Positions 1 through 10,483 of a stretch of DNA of 64,000 nucleotides are shown one piece after another; position 1 is the first letter of the stretch, and each line of letters begins with the position of its first letter. A model generated the notes under the pieces. That model was not told where the DNA came from, made no database searches, and worked only from the letters and a program-made list of their open reading frames with translations. Origin of the DNA: Sorex araneus (taxonomy: Eukaryota; Chordata; Mammalia; Eulipotyphla; Soricidae); the NCBI RefSeq assembly GCF_027595985.1, contig NC_073304.1, positions 47,595,137 to 47,659,136 of the forward strand. Reading direction: 5' to 3'. The position numbers and the translations under genes were made by a program.

Positions 1-300
1 ATTCTACCTCAAAGAAACCCCCATTAGCAGTCAATTCTGGTTGTCTCCTTCCTCACCCTCAGCCAGCTTCTAATCTTATAATCCCCATTTCATCTATCTC
101 TAAATTGTATTACTCAAGATAGTTTGTATAAATGGAATCATACAGTAATAACTGGTCTTGTGCATTTGTCTTTTTTAGCTTAGCCTGATAGTCCAACTTG
201 TAGCATGAATCAGCACTTTTATGGTACTTTACATTCTCTTCCTCCATTCATTAACTAATGAGCACTTAGATTCATTCTAGAAACCTGAAAATTCATTCAA
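1..300 (-). mobile_element. Old mammal-wide L1 (L1M-type) ORF2/3' fragment
   Basis: On the complementary strand this resembles the end region of ancient L1 elements. The landmarks are the 'ataaatggaatcatacag' block near 130 and the 'gtagcatgaatcagcac' block near 200, in their usual order. The copy is strongly diverged, with no open frame and no recognisable target duplication, so the boundaries are approximate. It may continue to the left of the window. Confidence 0.6.
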
Positions 301-443
301 TGAAATTCCAGGGCCATTTGTAGTATCCTGCTACTGCTCATGGAGCCCAATGCTGCAAGTGGAAGAGAAATGGGATTGAAAGCCAGAGTCAGAGCTACCA
401 GATGAAGGAGCAACTCAACCCTTCAATTTCCATTACATAAAAT

Positions 444-693
444 GGGCTGGAGCAATAGTGCAGCGGGTAGGGTGTTCGCCTTGCACGCAGCTGATCCTAG
501 TTCGATTCCTTCCACCTCTCGGAGAGCTCGGCAAGCTACCGAGAGTATCCCGCCTTCATGGCAGAGCCTGGCAAGCTACCCATGGCATATTTGATATGCC
601 AAAAACAGTAACAACAAGTCTCACAATAGAGACATTACTGGTGCCCGCTCGAGCAAATCGATGAGCAACAGGTTGACAGTGACAGTGACAGTG
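444..693 (+). mobile_element. SINE-R (tRNA-headed SINE with RTE-derived tail)
   Basis: The copy is near full length. The head has an A-box-like 'tagtgcagcgggtagg' and a B box 'agttcgattcc'. The SINE-R body follows with two 'ggcaagctac' motifs and 'gatatgccaaaaacagtaac'. The 3' end is the RTE-like block 'gcccgctcgagcaaatcgat' followed by TGACAG repeats. No clear target duplication was found. Confidence 0.9.
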
Positions 694-1321
694 AAAATGT
701 TATTACAAATTGACAAATAAAACCAAGCACTGATCAACATGTATTCAGCAGAAAAGAAAACGAATACTACAGGGAAATGTGAGATGGTTAGTTCATTAAA
801 GTCATTGGGCCCTGGGTGCACTCAGTGGGGGAGCTCAGCCCTGGTCCTAATCCCAGCCCTGCCCACTTTTATGGAAATCAGGAAAGGACTGTCCTGATTT
901 CCCATCCTTTCATTGTCTATCCTTTTCTTTCTCCGAAGCAATGTCTCGAGAACCAGCTCATGAAGTATCTCCCATAAATGTAAAGCACTTTGAACAGTGG
1001 CTCTGGTTGGTTGGAGAATTCTCAGCAGGCATTTCCCTGGCAGCTCCTCCCTTTCCTTTTGGAGGGGACTCCACTCCATTCCTGACAGTCTGCCCTGGGA
1101 CTTGCTTTGACCAATGGGATGTGGACAGAAAGGTGCACCGCAGAGTTTCTACATGCATCTCTCAGGGCTGACAGATTGCTGGTGAAACTATGTTGGTCAG
1201 GCAAGTAGCCCTTCATTGTGCATCCTGGGTAGACCAGTATTTCCAAACCAATGTTCAGTCTCAAGATGAGTTGCTTGCTGCTGCTGACCTGTGAACCACC
1301 AAGGGAGAAGAAGCATTTATG
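694..1321. other. No gene; possible very old repeat
   Basis: All frames are broken. Around 1,105-1,160 the string 'gaccaatgggatgtggacag' resembles a segment seen in ancient mammalian repeats, but I cannot name the family. I see nothing else to support a feature here. Confidence 0.3.
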
Positions 1322-1445
1322 GGGCTGGAGAGAGGGTTCAAGCAAGCACAGGCTTTGTTTGCTGGAGGTCCTGGTTCACCCCCAACATCTTGGCATGGTC
1401 CCCTGAGCACTTGCAGAATATGGCCCAAATTCCCCATTCCAAGAG
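1322..1445 (+). mobile_element. Degenerate SINE-A-like copy
   Basis: It starts with 'ggggctggagagaggg' and keeps the body motif 'catggtcccctgagcac'. The A-rich tail is lost and the B box is eroded. Boundaries are approximate. Confidence 0.55.
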
Positions 1446-1934
1446 AAATTAGCATTGTAAATTCTGAATCATAGGTGGGGGTGTCCCAAATTTAAAATTT
1501 TGGCAGGACTAACATAGGTGATATCCATAGTCTGAAAAGCACAGCCAATGCCATTTGTTCTCACAGAGGCAGCCAAGCTGTTCCCAAAATTCAGTTCCAA
1601 GATCTTTAACAGCAGATCCCAATACATCATTTTTTCAGGTTCCTTATTTAGCAAGCTTCCGCCTTTCCCCGTTAAGGGGAAATTTATTCCCCGTTAAGGT
1701 CATATCCTCTCCTCTCTTCAGCTATAAATTTTGGTACAAGTTATTCTACTGCTTCCCTCTTTTTAATAACATTTTTACCAGAGCAAACACTTTCCAGAGG
1801 CAGCCTGCTATACTTCCCCAGCCTCCTCATCTCTAACTTCAACTTGGCAGCACTATAATTTTTTTTGTAATCTAGGAATTCTTTGATCAAGCAATTATAC
1901 TTTCAGAAATTTAGCCTGAAAGAATAATTTCACA
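1446..1934. other. No recognisable gene
   Basis: This is unique-looking sequence. The only structure seen is a small inverted repeat at about 1,669-1,687 (TTTCCCC, then GTTAA, then GGGGAAA), partly repeated just downstream as 'ttccccgttaagg'. Confidence 0.4.
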
Positions 1935-2075
1935 GGGCGAGGGAGATAGTACAGGATTAAAGGTAAGGTTCCAGTAGAGCCCAGTTGGATTTCTGCTATT
2001 GCATATGCCCCCCAGCACCATCAGGCATCACTCCGGAGCACTGTTGGATGTTACCCATAAATAAGTTCATAATAA
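1935..2075 (+). mobile_element. Degenerate SINE-A-like copy
   Basis: 'gggagatagtacagg' resembles the SINE head, and the 3' part 'cccagcaccatcaggcatcac' resembles the 'gagcaccaccaggtgt' body. The copy is heavily diverged and has no clear tail or target duplication. Confidence 0.5.
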
Positions 2076-2747
2076 ATAATAATCTCACAGACATATCAAA
2101 TGGACATACAAGGATGCATAATATAAGAAACAACCTAAGAGGCCCAGCTATTCATGAATATAAGATATTCATGATGTAAGAGACTACTTGCATATCAACC
2201 ACTTAAAGCGATACAATAAAAAATGTGTTTATGACAGGAAAAAAAGAATTAGCAAACAGAATATACATTATAAGCTAGTTTCATGAACAAAGGTTACTGG
2301 GGAATCAATTCAGGGAAATTACATTCCTGAGAGGCAAAGTTGCACAGAAAACTATGGGAAAGTCAGCCTGACTTTCAGCTTGATATACAACCCAGCATGT
2401 CCTTTCAGTGATACAGTAAGAGTAGCAGCAGTAACAATGTTCACCTGGAGTTAGAAAAACCCATCCCTACTGTAGCAGCTGTGTGTCATCAGACATCACC
2501 ATGGGGGTGGGGATGCTCCACCAATTTGCATGTCATTCTTACACAGGGGCCTTGCGACCAACACCATGTTATTCCAGTGGGAGTCCAGGGCTGTGGAGGG
2601 ACCTGACCTGAGCTCGCTGGCTTTATTAGGGAAGGAATGATCCAAATTCCATGTGAACTATCTGAAATAAAAATGGTAAGGAAATAGAGTTACTAAAATG
2701 GAAACGGTATGGTATAGAAAGAGAGACAAAGTAAAATGTGTCAAGCT
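2076..2747. other. No gene seen
   Basis: AT-rich to mixed sequence without a long conserved frame or a repeat I can name. It ends at the left target duplication of the next L1 insertion. Confidence 0.4.
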
Positions 2748-3471
2748 AAAACTGTTAATAATTTCTTTCCATTGCTGAGAAAGAAGACTTTATGAGCTCA
2801 TGGCCGCACGGTTTTGGATTTCTGATATTTTAGCTTAGTTCACAGTCTAGTGCATTTCTGTAAGAAGCCGCTCTGGGTGCGAAAATGGGTTAGAAGACCT
2901 CTCGGATCATAGCCTTTAGGAGCAGAGGGCCTGTTTCGTTTCGTGAGCGGCAGCTGAGCTGAGGGCGTGCCGGTAATGTGCCCCCCTCCCATGATCACCT
3001 ATGAGCAACGTCACTGCAAAACTCATACCTCTGGGTTGGGAGTCTTAGGAGGTGGCTCTCACCACGTGGATGTTGCCGCTGTCGCCATTTTCCAAGTAGA
3101 AAAACAGGGTGGAGAGGGAAAATCCCTCCCCAGGTGGCACGAGGTTGTAGCACAGCTCACAGTCTAGATGCATTTCTGATGCCTTTTCAGCAGGCCTGAT
3201 TGTTGGGGGAAAATTCCAGACAATAACAGTGAGTTCTCTATTGAAATATTGAATGTATTCAAAGTATAGAGAGAATAAAGTGAAGATCATTAGCTACTTA
3301 GGTAGGGGGTGGGTGGGAGGGGGGTATATTGGGGTTCTTGGTGGTGGAACATGTGCACTGGTGAAGGGATGGGGGTTTAATCATTATATGACTGAGACTT
3401 AAACCTGAAAGCTTTATATATTTTTTCACGGTGATTCAATAAAATAAAAATTAAAAAAAAACTGTTAATAA
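2748..3471 (+). mobile_element. L1 3' UTR insertion with 14 bp target duplication
   Basis: The insertion (2,762-3,457) is flanked by the perfect repeat AAAACTGTTAATAA at 2,748-2,761 and 3,458-3,471. The 3' end has the shrew L1 pattern: a G-rich stretch, 'cactggtgaagggatggg', 'ggtgattcaataaaataaa', and an A-rich tail. The first 90 bp or so are in the opposite orientation to the matching segment of the L1 at 10,743-12,012, which suggests a 5' inversion. Inside the element, 'cacagtctag(a)tgcatttctg' occurs twice, about 315 bp apart. Confidence 0.85.
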
Positions 3472-3595
3472 GCTAACGCTAGTCATAGAATGAGGCTGCC
3501 TGAATCAAGCATGCTTGAGCAGCTGCATTTCTTGCCAGCATAAACCTCCTCCAGGGCTGAGAAACCCAAGTGGAAGCAACAGATCCATCCTCTTT

Positions 3596-3786
3596 GGTTT
3601 TTTGTTTGCTTGTTTTTTTTGTTTTTGGGTCACATCCTGTAGTGACTTACTCAAGATTTATTCCTGGCTCTGAACTCAGGGATCATTCCTGGCAGAGTTC
3701 TGGGGGATAACATGGGGTGCCAGGGATTGAACCTGGGTAGGCCATATGCAAGGCAAGCACACTACCCATTGCACTACTGCTCTGAC
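3596..3786 (-). mobile_element. SINE-A
   Basis: In minus orientation it begins at the left with its T-rich tail, then 'gggtcacatcctgtagtg', 'ttcctggctctgaactcagg', the complementary B box 'gggattgaacctgggt', and ends near 'ctctgacccc'. It is moderately diverged. Confidence 0.85.
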
Positions 3787-4094
3787 CCCAAGATTGTCTT
3801 TGCTGCTGAGAGTAAAGAGAAACCTTTGGTTTATGGAAGAGCCCATCCTGTAACATCTTTGGTTAGGCTTTGTGGCTCAGTGTAAACAACTAGGAGGGAG
3901 TACTTATGGCACAAAAAGCAGCAAATGTTACAGCTTAGGATTCTCCTCAGGGAACAAGTTATTAAAGTTTGCCAGAATGTCAACTGAGATAAGCCCTATA
4001 ATAGCTCAGGAAGAAACCCAGAAGCAGCAAGCAGTCTTGGTGGAAGTTCAGAAGTACAGCAATCCAAAACTCTTTAGCTCACTACCCCCTGCCT

Positions 4095-4180
4095 TGCAGC
4101 CCTTAGAACTCAGGGGACCATGCGGTGCTGGAATTGAACTCAGGACATCCACATATAAAGTATGTGCTCCAGCCCTTTGA
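4095..4180 (-). mobile_element. SINE fragment
   Basis: The segment 'gaactcaggggaccatgcgg' with 'ggaattgaactcaggac' and 'gtgctccagccc' is the head-proximal half of a minus-oriented SINE. The tail half is missing or unrecognisable. Confidence 0.6.
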
Positions 4181-4844
4181 GACATTGCCTCAGTACAAAA
4201 TAAGTTACATTCTTAAGGAGAAGCCAAAGAATGAATGAAAAAAATCTGACTCCTGATATGCGCAATACATGTCAACTCTGAACATCAAGTGAAACTTGAA
4301 CTCTCCCTTTTTAGCAGAAAAACATTAAGGAAAGGGGCCCTTTTTAGCACTTTGACTTGTAAAAGAGCACTCCTAGCTTCCTTTCTACTTTTCCTCTAAC
4401 ATCTGTAGCTTTGTCTTGAGTAAAAATACAGATGGTCTTTTGTAGGTTTTTTTCCTTAATGTTAGAAAAACAGCTCAACTTTCAAAGTAGAGTTATTAGA
4501 ATAATTCTGAGTAAGATATAAAATCTTTCAGTTTCCAAGTCATATCTCTTCCTGAATTATCATAATTTATCATAAACCTAGCTGTTTCCTTCCCTGCTCT
4601 CCCTTCCTTAGATGCATTTTTATTTTTATTTATTTGTCTATTGGTTTTTATTTTAAAATGTTTGAGCTGCCACTATTATACTAAAGTAGATACAGGGAAA
4701 AACTTCTTTCTTTTAATGGGGACTTCTTGGGGCAAGAGAAAAAGGGTGTGGGGGAAGGGAGAAAGAGTAGATGGCAACAAGATTGAAAGAACATCCCATT
4801 TTACTCTGTTTCCAATAGTTATTTTTTAAATATTATTAATATTG
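4181..4844. other. No gene seen
   Basis: AT-rich intergenic sequence. The short open frames are not supported by composition or by any motif. Confidence 0.4.
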
Positions 4845-4966
4845 TGGGGGCTGCTTTTATAGATTCTGGTGCTTGTGGTGGCCATGTAGTACTTGGGAGG
4901 GAACCTAGAATCTCCAACATGCAAAGCATGTGCTCTACCACCTGAGCCACACTACTGGCCCTGGCA
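4845..4966 (-). mobile_element. Degenerate older SINE
   Basis: It keeps 'gcaaagcatgtgctctacca' and 'cctgagccacactactggcc', which is a minus-oriented tRNA-like head of the older type. It lies directly against the SINE-R copy to its right, which appears to have inserted at its edge. Confidence 0.55.
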
Positions 4967-5220
4967 CTACTGTCACTGTCACTATCATCCTGTTGCTCAT
5001 CGATTTGTTCGAGCGGGCACCAGTAACGTCTCTCATTGTGAGACTTATTGTTACTGTTTTTGGCATATCCAATACGCCCCGGGTAGCTTGCCAGGCTCTG
5101 CCGTGGGGGCGTGATACTCTCGGTAGTTTGCTGGGCTCTGCGAGAGGGGTGGAGGAATCTAACACAGGTTGGCCGTGTGAAAGGAGAACGCCCTACCTCT
5201 GTGCTATCGCTCCAGCCCCC
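4967..5220 (-). mobile_element. SINE-R, full length, minus strand
   Basis: Read left to right it starts with the tail repeat 'ctgtcactgtcac' and the RTE-like block 'ctcatcgatttgttcgagcg'. The body follows with 'ttactgtttttggcatatcc', and it ends in the head 'gctatcgctccagcccc'. Flanks 'cctggcactac' (left) and 'cctggaactac' (right) form an 11 bp target duplication with one mismatch. Confidence 0.92.
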
Positions 5221-5487
5221 TGGAACTACATGGTTGTCATATGTATGCTGGTGTCTTTAAGACTTGTCTTTAAGTCTGTGTCTGACTTTGCCAGTGCTGG
5301 CAGTAACATCCCTGGAAAAGCAATTATAAGCTTAAGAGCTGCAGTATGTAGAAACAAAACATTCCAGATCCTGAATTATCTTCAAGAATAAACTGTGCAT
5401 TTTGTTGAAAAGCAGAGATTTAATATTTTCATAATAAAGAAAGTAGAAATGACCATAATCCCATTTTGATTGGTTGGAATATTTTGT

Positions 5488-5611
5488 TGTTAATTTGGTT
5501 TGGGGCTCATACCCAACGGTGTTCAGGGGACCATATGTGGTCCTGGGGATTGAACCTGGGTTATACACATGCGAGGCTGGTACCTTACTCACCATACTAT
5601 CTCTCCAGCCC
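5488..5611 (-). mobile_element. SINE (older A-tailed type)
   Basis: Minus-oriented head and body: 'ttcaggggaccatatgtggt', complementary B box 'ggattgaacctgggtt', and 'atctctccagccc'. It is shorter than SINE-A because the distal body is missing. Confidence 0.75.
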
Positions 5612-6099
5612 TGGAGAACATTTAATATTTTATTTATGTATGCATACTTGGATTTCTCAAACCTGAGTAAAATGCAGGTCAATAAACTTTGACCCAAAAA
5701 ATGAAAACAAAAAACAAAACATGAAACAAAAGAAGACAAAAAAATATGGTATATTTTATTTGGCCCATGCAACAAATTTATAATCTAAATCAGATTTTAA
5801 CATGAAAAAATTCCAATTTAAATCCAGATTTCGTTTTTTTTGTTTCATTCTCGCATGATTAAGCTGAAGAGAAGCAGTCACTTTCAGAAGTGGCATGTGT
5901 TAGCCAATTTGAAATTTGTCGCAATTCAGTTTCTCTTTATTTGTTTATACTGCTTGTTTGACTACTGTAGGCATTTCAGTTTGATGCCCTTGATGTTGAG
6001 TGTTGGCTTATTTTCAATTGTCGTATTCATTTTGTGCATACAGTTTTATTTAACTGTTTTTCTGGAAACATTTTATCATTAACCTTTCCACAAACATTC
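5612..6099. other. No gene seen
   Basis: AT-rich sequence with an A-rich run near 5,695-5,740. No repeat family is recognised with confidence. Confidence 0.35.
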
Positions 6100-6620
6100 T
6101 TCTAATGATCCCAGTGTACACATTGTGGTGTACATCAAGTAGAGAAGCACATAAAGAGTGTGTAATATTCTTATTCAGAATATTTTATTCCAATATTTTC
6201 CTATGCAGACATCATTTTACACAATGGAATCACACTCTTATAAATTTTGTTCTAATTTTTAACACTTTTACTTGTATTACAAATACTTATATATCGACTC
6301 TATTCAACTTGGTTAACTTAGTCTCCTTCCAGATACCATGGTTTTCCTTTTTCTGTCATAATTACACTATGATGAACATCTTTATAAAAAAGGTCTTTTT
6401 CTATTGTGAAAGTTATTTTGTTGGCAAATATTCTTAGAAATGGAGTATGTAACTGAGTTAACTTTTAAGGTTCTTGTTGTGTGTTGTCAAATTGTACCCT
6501 GTTGTTCTCCCAGCTGTGCAGTGTTCTGATTTACACATCTACCAGCATTATATGTGACTATATTTGCTCACAATATGGACATATGCATATACAGATATGT
6601 ATGTATATTTATATAATGCA
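6100..6620 (-). mobile_element. Ancient L1 (L1M-type) fragment
   Basis: The complementary strand resembles the ORF2 end and 3' UTR of mammal-wide L1. Landmarks are 'ttagaaatggagtatg' near 6,436, 'gttgtcaaattgtaccct' near 6,484, and 'tgatttacacatctaccagc' near 6,528, in the order found in old L1s. It is very diverged and has no open frame. Confidence 0.6.
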
Positions 6621-7090
6621 TATCTTAATTATTTCATACTGAAACATAGCACCTTCTGGTTTTAATTTGTTTCCCCTCCTCAAGAACCCAGCATTTTCCT
6701 TGGAAGAAAACAGGAGACCAAGAAAAGAGACTCCAGGATATCAAAGGCCATGTGTGATGCTAGAGAAGGGTACAGGGCTCTGGGATTCAAGCTTGCCTTG
6801 AATGTTTCCCAGCGTGAATGCACTGTGGGCAGCATGAGGCACAAGTATGGAGGCAGAGGCAGTCAGTATCGGAAACACCTGGCAGATTTGAACAACAGTC
6901 CCCAGTTTCACAACTAAGCCATGTAGAGCAAATCTACATGTTATATCTTTATCCTGATTGTTTTTAGTCCCAAAGTCCTAAAGCATGCCATTGTCTGGGA
7001 GACCACTGAACACTTTCTACCACAGGTAATGTTTTCATTTCTTTGTCCTTAATTCATTTTACCATTTTTAAATCCGCCTCACCCCCCTTG
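6621..7090. other. No gene seen
   Basis: Mixed-composition sequence with no supported coding frame or repeat, up to the left duplication of the next L1. Confidence 0.35.
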
Positions 7091-7429
7091 AAAAAAAAGG
7101 ATTTGAGGGGAGAGACTCTCCAAACAATAATAGTGAGTTTTGTTGAAATATTGTATGCAATCAAAGTGAAAGTAAAGTGAAATTTATTAGTTACACAGGC
7201 GGGGGGGGGCTTGGGGTGGGGGGGCTAGGGGTGTGGGGGGTTAGGGGTGTGAGGGGGTGGGGTGGAGCTATACTGGGATTCTTGGTGGTGGAATATGAGC
7301 ACTGGTGAAGGGATGGGTATTCGAGCATTGTATAACTGAGATTTAAACCTGAAAACTTTGTAACTTTCCACATGGTGACTCAATAAAAAATTTAAAAAAA
7401 GAAAAAGAAAAAGAAAAAAAAGGATTTGA
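7091..7429 (+). mobile_element. Short L1 3' UTR insertion with 16 bp target duplication
   Basis: A run of A plus GGATTTGA is present at 7,091-7,106 and again at 7,414-7,429. The insertion between them, about 307 bp, is the 3' end of an L1 of the same subtype as those at 2,762 and 10,743 (minus). It carries a very G-rich tract, 'cttggtggtggaatatgagc' and 'gtgactcaataaaaaat', and then an A-rich tail. Confidence 0.9.
7200..7266 (+). repeat. G-rich tract in L1 3' UTR
   Basis: At least six runs of four or more G occur within about 65 bp, a pattern compatible with G-quadruplex folding on the + strand. It corresponds to the C-rich tract at 10,886-10,945 in the minus-strand L1. Confidence 0.8.
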
Positions 7430-7649
7430 TCAGAGCCTACTGCCCTGAGTCCAGATAATTTATTTTACTCACAGAAAGAAGCATGTTGTCAAGTTGGAGA
7501 GAAAATACCTCAGACCTAGACTTTGGGGCCTGAATTAAATTTCATACAAGAAATTTGTATGAGCGTGGCCTGGAGCTGTGAGAGCCAAACACAACACTGG
7601 GAGTGGCCAGTGCTCACGGTTTGGAGCCATTTAGCATTAGCATGGGATC

Positions 7650-7850
7650 AAGAATATTTTTGTAGGGGCTGGAGCGATAGCACAGCAGGTAGGGCATTTG
7701 CCTTGCACATGGCCAACCTGGGTTCAATCCCCGGCATCCCATATGGTCCCCCAAGTACTGCCAGGAACAATTCCTGAGTGCAAAGCCAGGAGTAACCCCT
7801 GAGCATAGCTGGGTGTGACCCAAAAAGCAAAAAAAAAGAATATTTTTGTA
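7650..7850 (+). mobile_element. SINE-A, full length, with 15 bp target duplication
   Basis: AAGAATATTTTTGTA flanks the element at 7,650-7,664 and 7,836-7,850. The internal RNA polymerase III promoter is clear: A box 'tagcacagcagg' at 7,678-7,689 and B box 'ggttcaatcc' at 7,721-7,730. The body ends 'gggtgtgacccaaaaagc' followed by the A tail. This is one of the best-preserved copies and serves as the type example for SINE-A here. Confidence 0.96.
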
Positions 7851-8266
7851 TTTTTATTTTCTATGAACACTGCATGAAGTCAAAGTTTGAAAAAAGTGAA
7901 AAACTTAAAACCCCATGTGAATAAATGAATATACTTAGTTATAGAAATCAGTAATCAAACTTGAAAGGAACTGCTGTTACATGTTTGAATTTGAAATTTA
8001 TTTTAATTAAAGACTCATTAGTTTCCACTTCTGTGCTTCAGAATTTGATTCTAGTGATCATGCTGACTGGGAAAATGAAGACAGAACATGAGAGTTCTTT
8101 GTTCCTGGCTTAAGCATGTTCATGTATGTAAGTTTTACTAACTCACTTAATGTCAGGCTTAGCAAACTGCCAAAACCTACCTGCTTTTGTATAGTCCATG
8201 AGCTTAGAGTGGATATTGTTTTCATTTTCTTACTTGCTTGTCTATTTTTAATGTAAGCTTCTTCTA
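7851..8266. other. No gene seen
   Basis: AT-rich unique-looking sequence between a SINE and a nested L1 pair. Confidence 0.4.
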
Positions 8267-9013
8267 CCAAGACATTAATATCTTTTTTAAAAATTAATTT
8301 ATTTTTTAATTAGTGGATCAACGTGAGGGTACAGTTACAGATTTATACATTTTCGTGCTCATGTTTCCCTCATACAATGTTCGAGAACCCACCCCTTTAC
8401 CAGTGCCCATTCTCCACCACCAATAAATCCAGCATCCCTCCTACCCCCCAATCCCAACTCCCCCCACCCCACCCTGCCTCTGTGGCAGGGTATTCCCTTT
8501 TATTCTCTCTCTCCAATTGGCTGTTGTGGTTTGCAATAGGGGTGTTGAGTGGCCATTGTGTTCAATCTCTAGTCTACTTTCAGCACTCATTAATTTTTTT
8601 TATCTTTGTTATTATTTTTTTTATTAGTTTATTTTTAATTAGAGAGTCATCGTGAGGGTACAGTTACAGATCCATACATCTTTGTGCTCATGTTTCCCCC
8701 ATACAAAGTTCAATAACCCATCCCTTCACCAGTGCCCATTCTCCACCACCCGTAAACCCAGTGTCCCTCCCCCCCTCCCCAGTCCCGTCTCCCCCCACCC
8801 CACCCTGCCACTATGGCAGGGAATTCCCTTTTGTTCTCTCTCTCTGATTAGGTGTTGTGGTTTGCAATAAAGGTGTTGAGTGGCCATTGTGTTCAGTCTC
8901 TAGTCTGTATTCCGCCCGCCTCACCCTTCCCCCACATGACCTCCAACCACATTTTATTTGGTGTTCCCTTCTCTGCAGCACTCATTAATTTTGATTGATT
9001 CCAAGACATTAAT
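8267..9013 (-). mobile_element. L1 3' UTR insertion (outer of a nested pair)
   Basis: CCAAGACATTAAT flanks the unit at 8,267-8,279 and 9,001-9,013. The element reads on the minus strand: A-rich tail (as T) at the left, then the complement of 'cactggt(a)aagggg', then a C-rich tract. A second L1 copy of the same subfamily has inserted inside it at 8,598-8,975. Confidence 0.9.
8581..8992 (-). mobile_element. L1 3' UTR insertion (inner of a nested pair)
   Basis: CAGCACTCATTAATTTT, 17 bp, is present at 8,581-8,597 and 8,976-8,992. The inserted segment (8,598-8,975) is very similar to the outer copy and in the same orientation, so the two look like a tandem duplication. The duplicated target shows it was an independent insertion. 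Confidence 0.92.
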
Positions 9014-9328
9014 TTCTTAAAAGTAGGGAAATTCAGCTAAGTAATGATTTCAGAATAAGCACTTAACAATTAACTTCTTCAATAAGTAATGATTATATAT
9101 ATGTAAAATTTATTAGTGTATTAGCAAGACTAATTAGGCTTAATTTTCATTACCATCTAAGATTTATATGTTAAAAATAATGTTTCATAGCTTTTTGTAA
9201 GAACACATCACCTGGAATGCATACTTGTGTTTAAAATTAATAGAGTATGTGAAGATCTACTTTTCTTTTTCCTTCTAGTTTTATTGAGATGTAATTGATA
9301 TATATAACAATGCATATTTTAATTTTAG
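9014..9328. other. No gene seen
   Basis: AT-rich sequence without a recognised element. Confidence 0.35.
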
Positions 9329-9500
9329 GAGCCAGCACAATAGTAAAGTGGGTAGGGCATTTGCCTTGCATATAGTTGACCCAGGTTTGATCCTCAGCAC
9401 TCCATATGGTCCCCTGAGCACTGCCAGGAGTGATTCCTGAGTACAGATCCAGGAGTAAGCCTTGAATAAGGACAAGTGTCACTTCAAAAAACCAAAAAAA
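9329..9500 (+). mobile_element. SINE-A
   Basis: The head is 'ggagccagcacaatagtaaa' with 'gggcatttgccttgcat'; the B box is 'ccaggtttgatcctc'; the body is 'catatggtcccctgagcact'; the tail is A-rich. It is moderately diverged from the 7,665 copy. Confidence 0.88.
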
Positions 9501-9839
9501 AATTTTTTAAAAATAAAATAAACCTATAAAAATACTATATTAATTTAGATATACAACATAATGATGTGAGAGCTGTTTGAAATAACTACCAACTATTATT
9601 TAACATTCATCAACTCTCGAATTTTTGTAAGAAAATTTTTGTTGTGAGGAAAGTTTTCCTTGTGAAGGAAGTGAACTTTTTTCTGTGAGGGAAACTTTCA
9701 AGAACTATTCTCTCAGCAAGATTCAAATATACAATACAATAGATTTTATCCCATTTGTACTGATGTAATATGGTATATAATATCATTAGTGATAATTTCA
9801 TGCACAGTAGCAATGCTGTATATTATATTCCCAGAATTT
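9501..9839. other. No gene seen
   Basis: AT-rich sequence. Around 9,625-9,700 there are several partial repeats of 'gtgagg(g)aaa', with no clear family. Confidence 0.3.
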
Positions 9840-10253
9840 AGTTATCTTTAAACTAGAAATTCAAATCTTTTGGCCCCATTTCCCCACACCCTCCATGCTC
9901 TGACTCTCACAATCACCAATCTGTTCCCTCTTTCTTTGAGTTTTAGTTTTCCAGATCCACATATAAATTAGAATATACAACACTTGATTTTCTCTGCTCT
10001 GGGCTGTTGAGTACAATACCTCCAATTGTCCATTCATGCTGTCACTAGATTTCCTTGTTTTATGGCTGAATAATATTCTATTTTGCCTATGTTTTATGTC
10101 CCATTTTCTTTATGTGTGCATGCGCAGTTAGTATGTTTTCACTTTATCTGAGCGTGGGCACTTAGTTTATAAATAGTACTGCAATGAACATAGGTTACAG
10201 AAATCTCTTTGACATAGTTATTTCATATCCCTTGGATAAATTTCTAGGAGTAG

Positions 10254-10384
10254 TCTGGGAGAGATAGTACACAGGAGTATGGCACTTGCCTTGCATGCTA
10301 CTAGCACCTGCCATGCACCCAAGCACAGAGCTGAGAATATAACCTAAGCACTACCGGTTGTGGCCTAACCCCCAATACAATAAA
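10254..10384 (+). mobile_element. Degenerate SINE-A
   Basis: 'gtctgggagagatagtacac' and 'ggcacttgccttgcatgcta' mark the head. The body is shortened and the tail is only 'caatacaataaa'. It sits inside the older L1. Confidence 0.7.
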
Positions 10385-10417
10385 TAGTGGACATGGAATT
10401 TACTGGATCGCTTGTTT

Positions 10418-10483
<66 letters not shown>

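Noticed and set aside
8280-9000. Tandem duplication of an L1 3' UTR
   Set aside because: Distinct target duplications for each copy show nested independent insertions, not tandem duplication.
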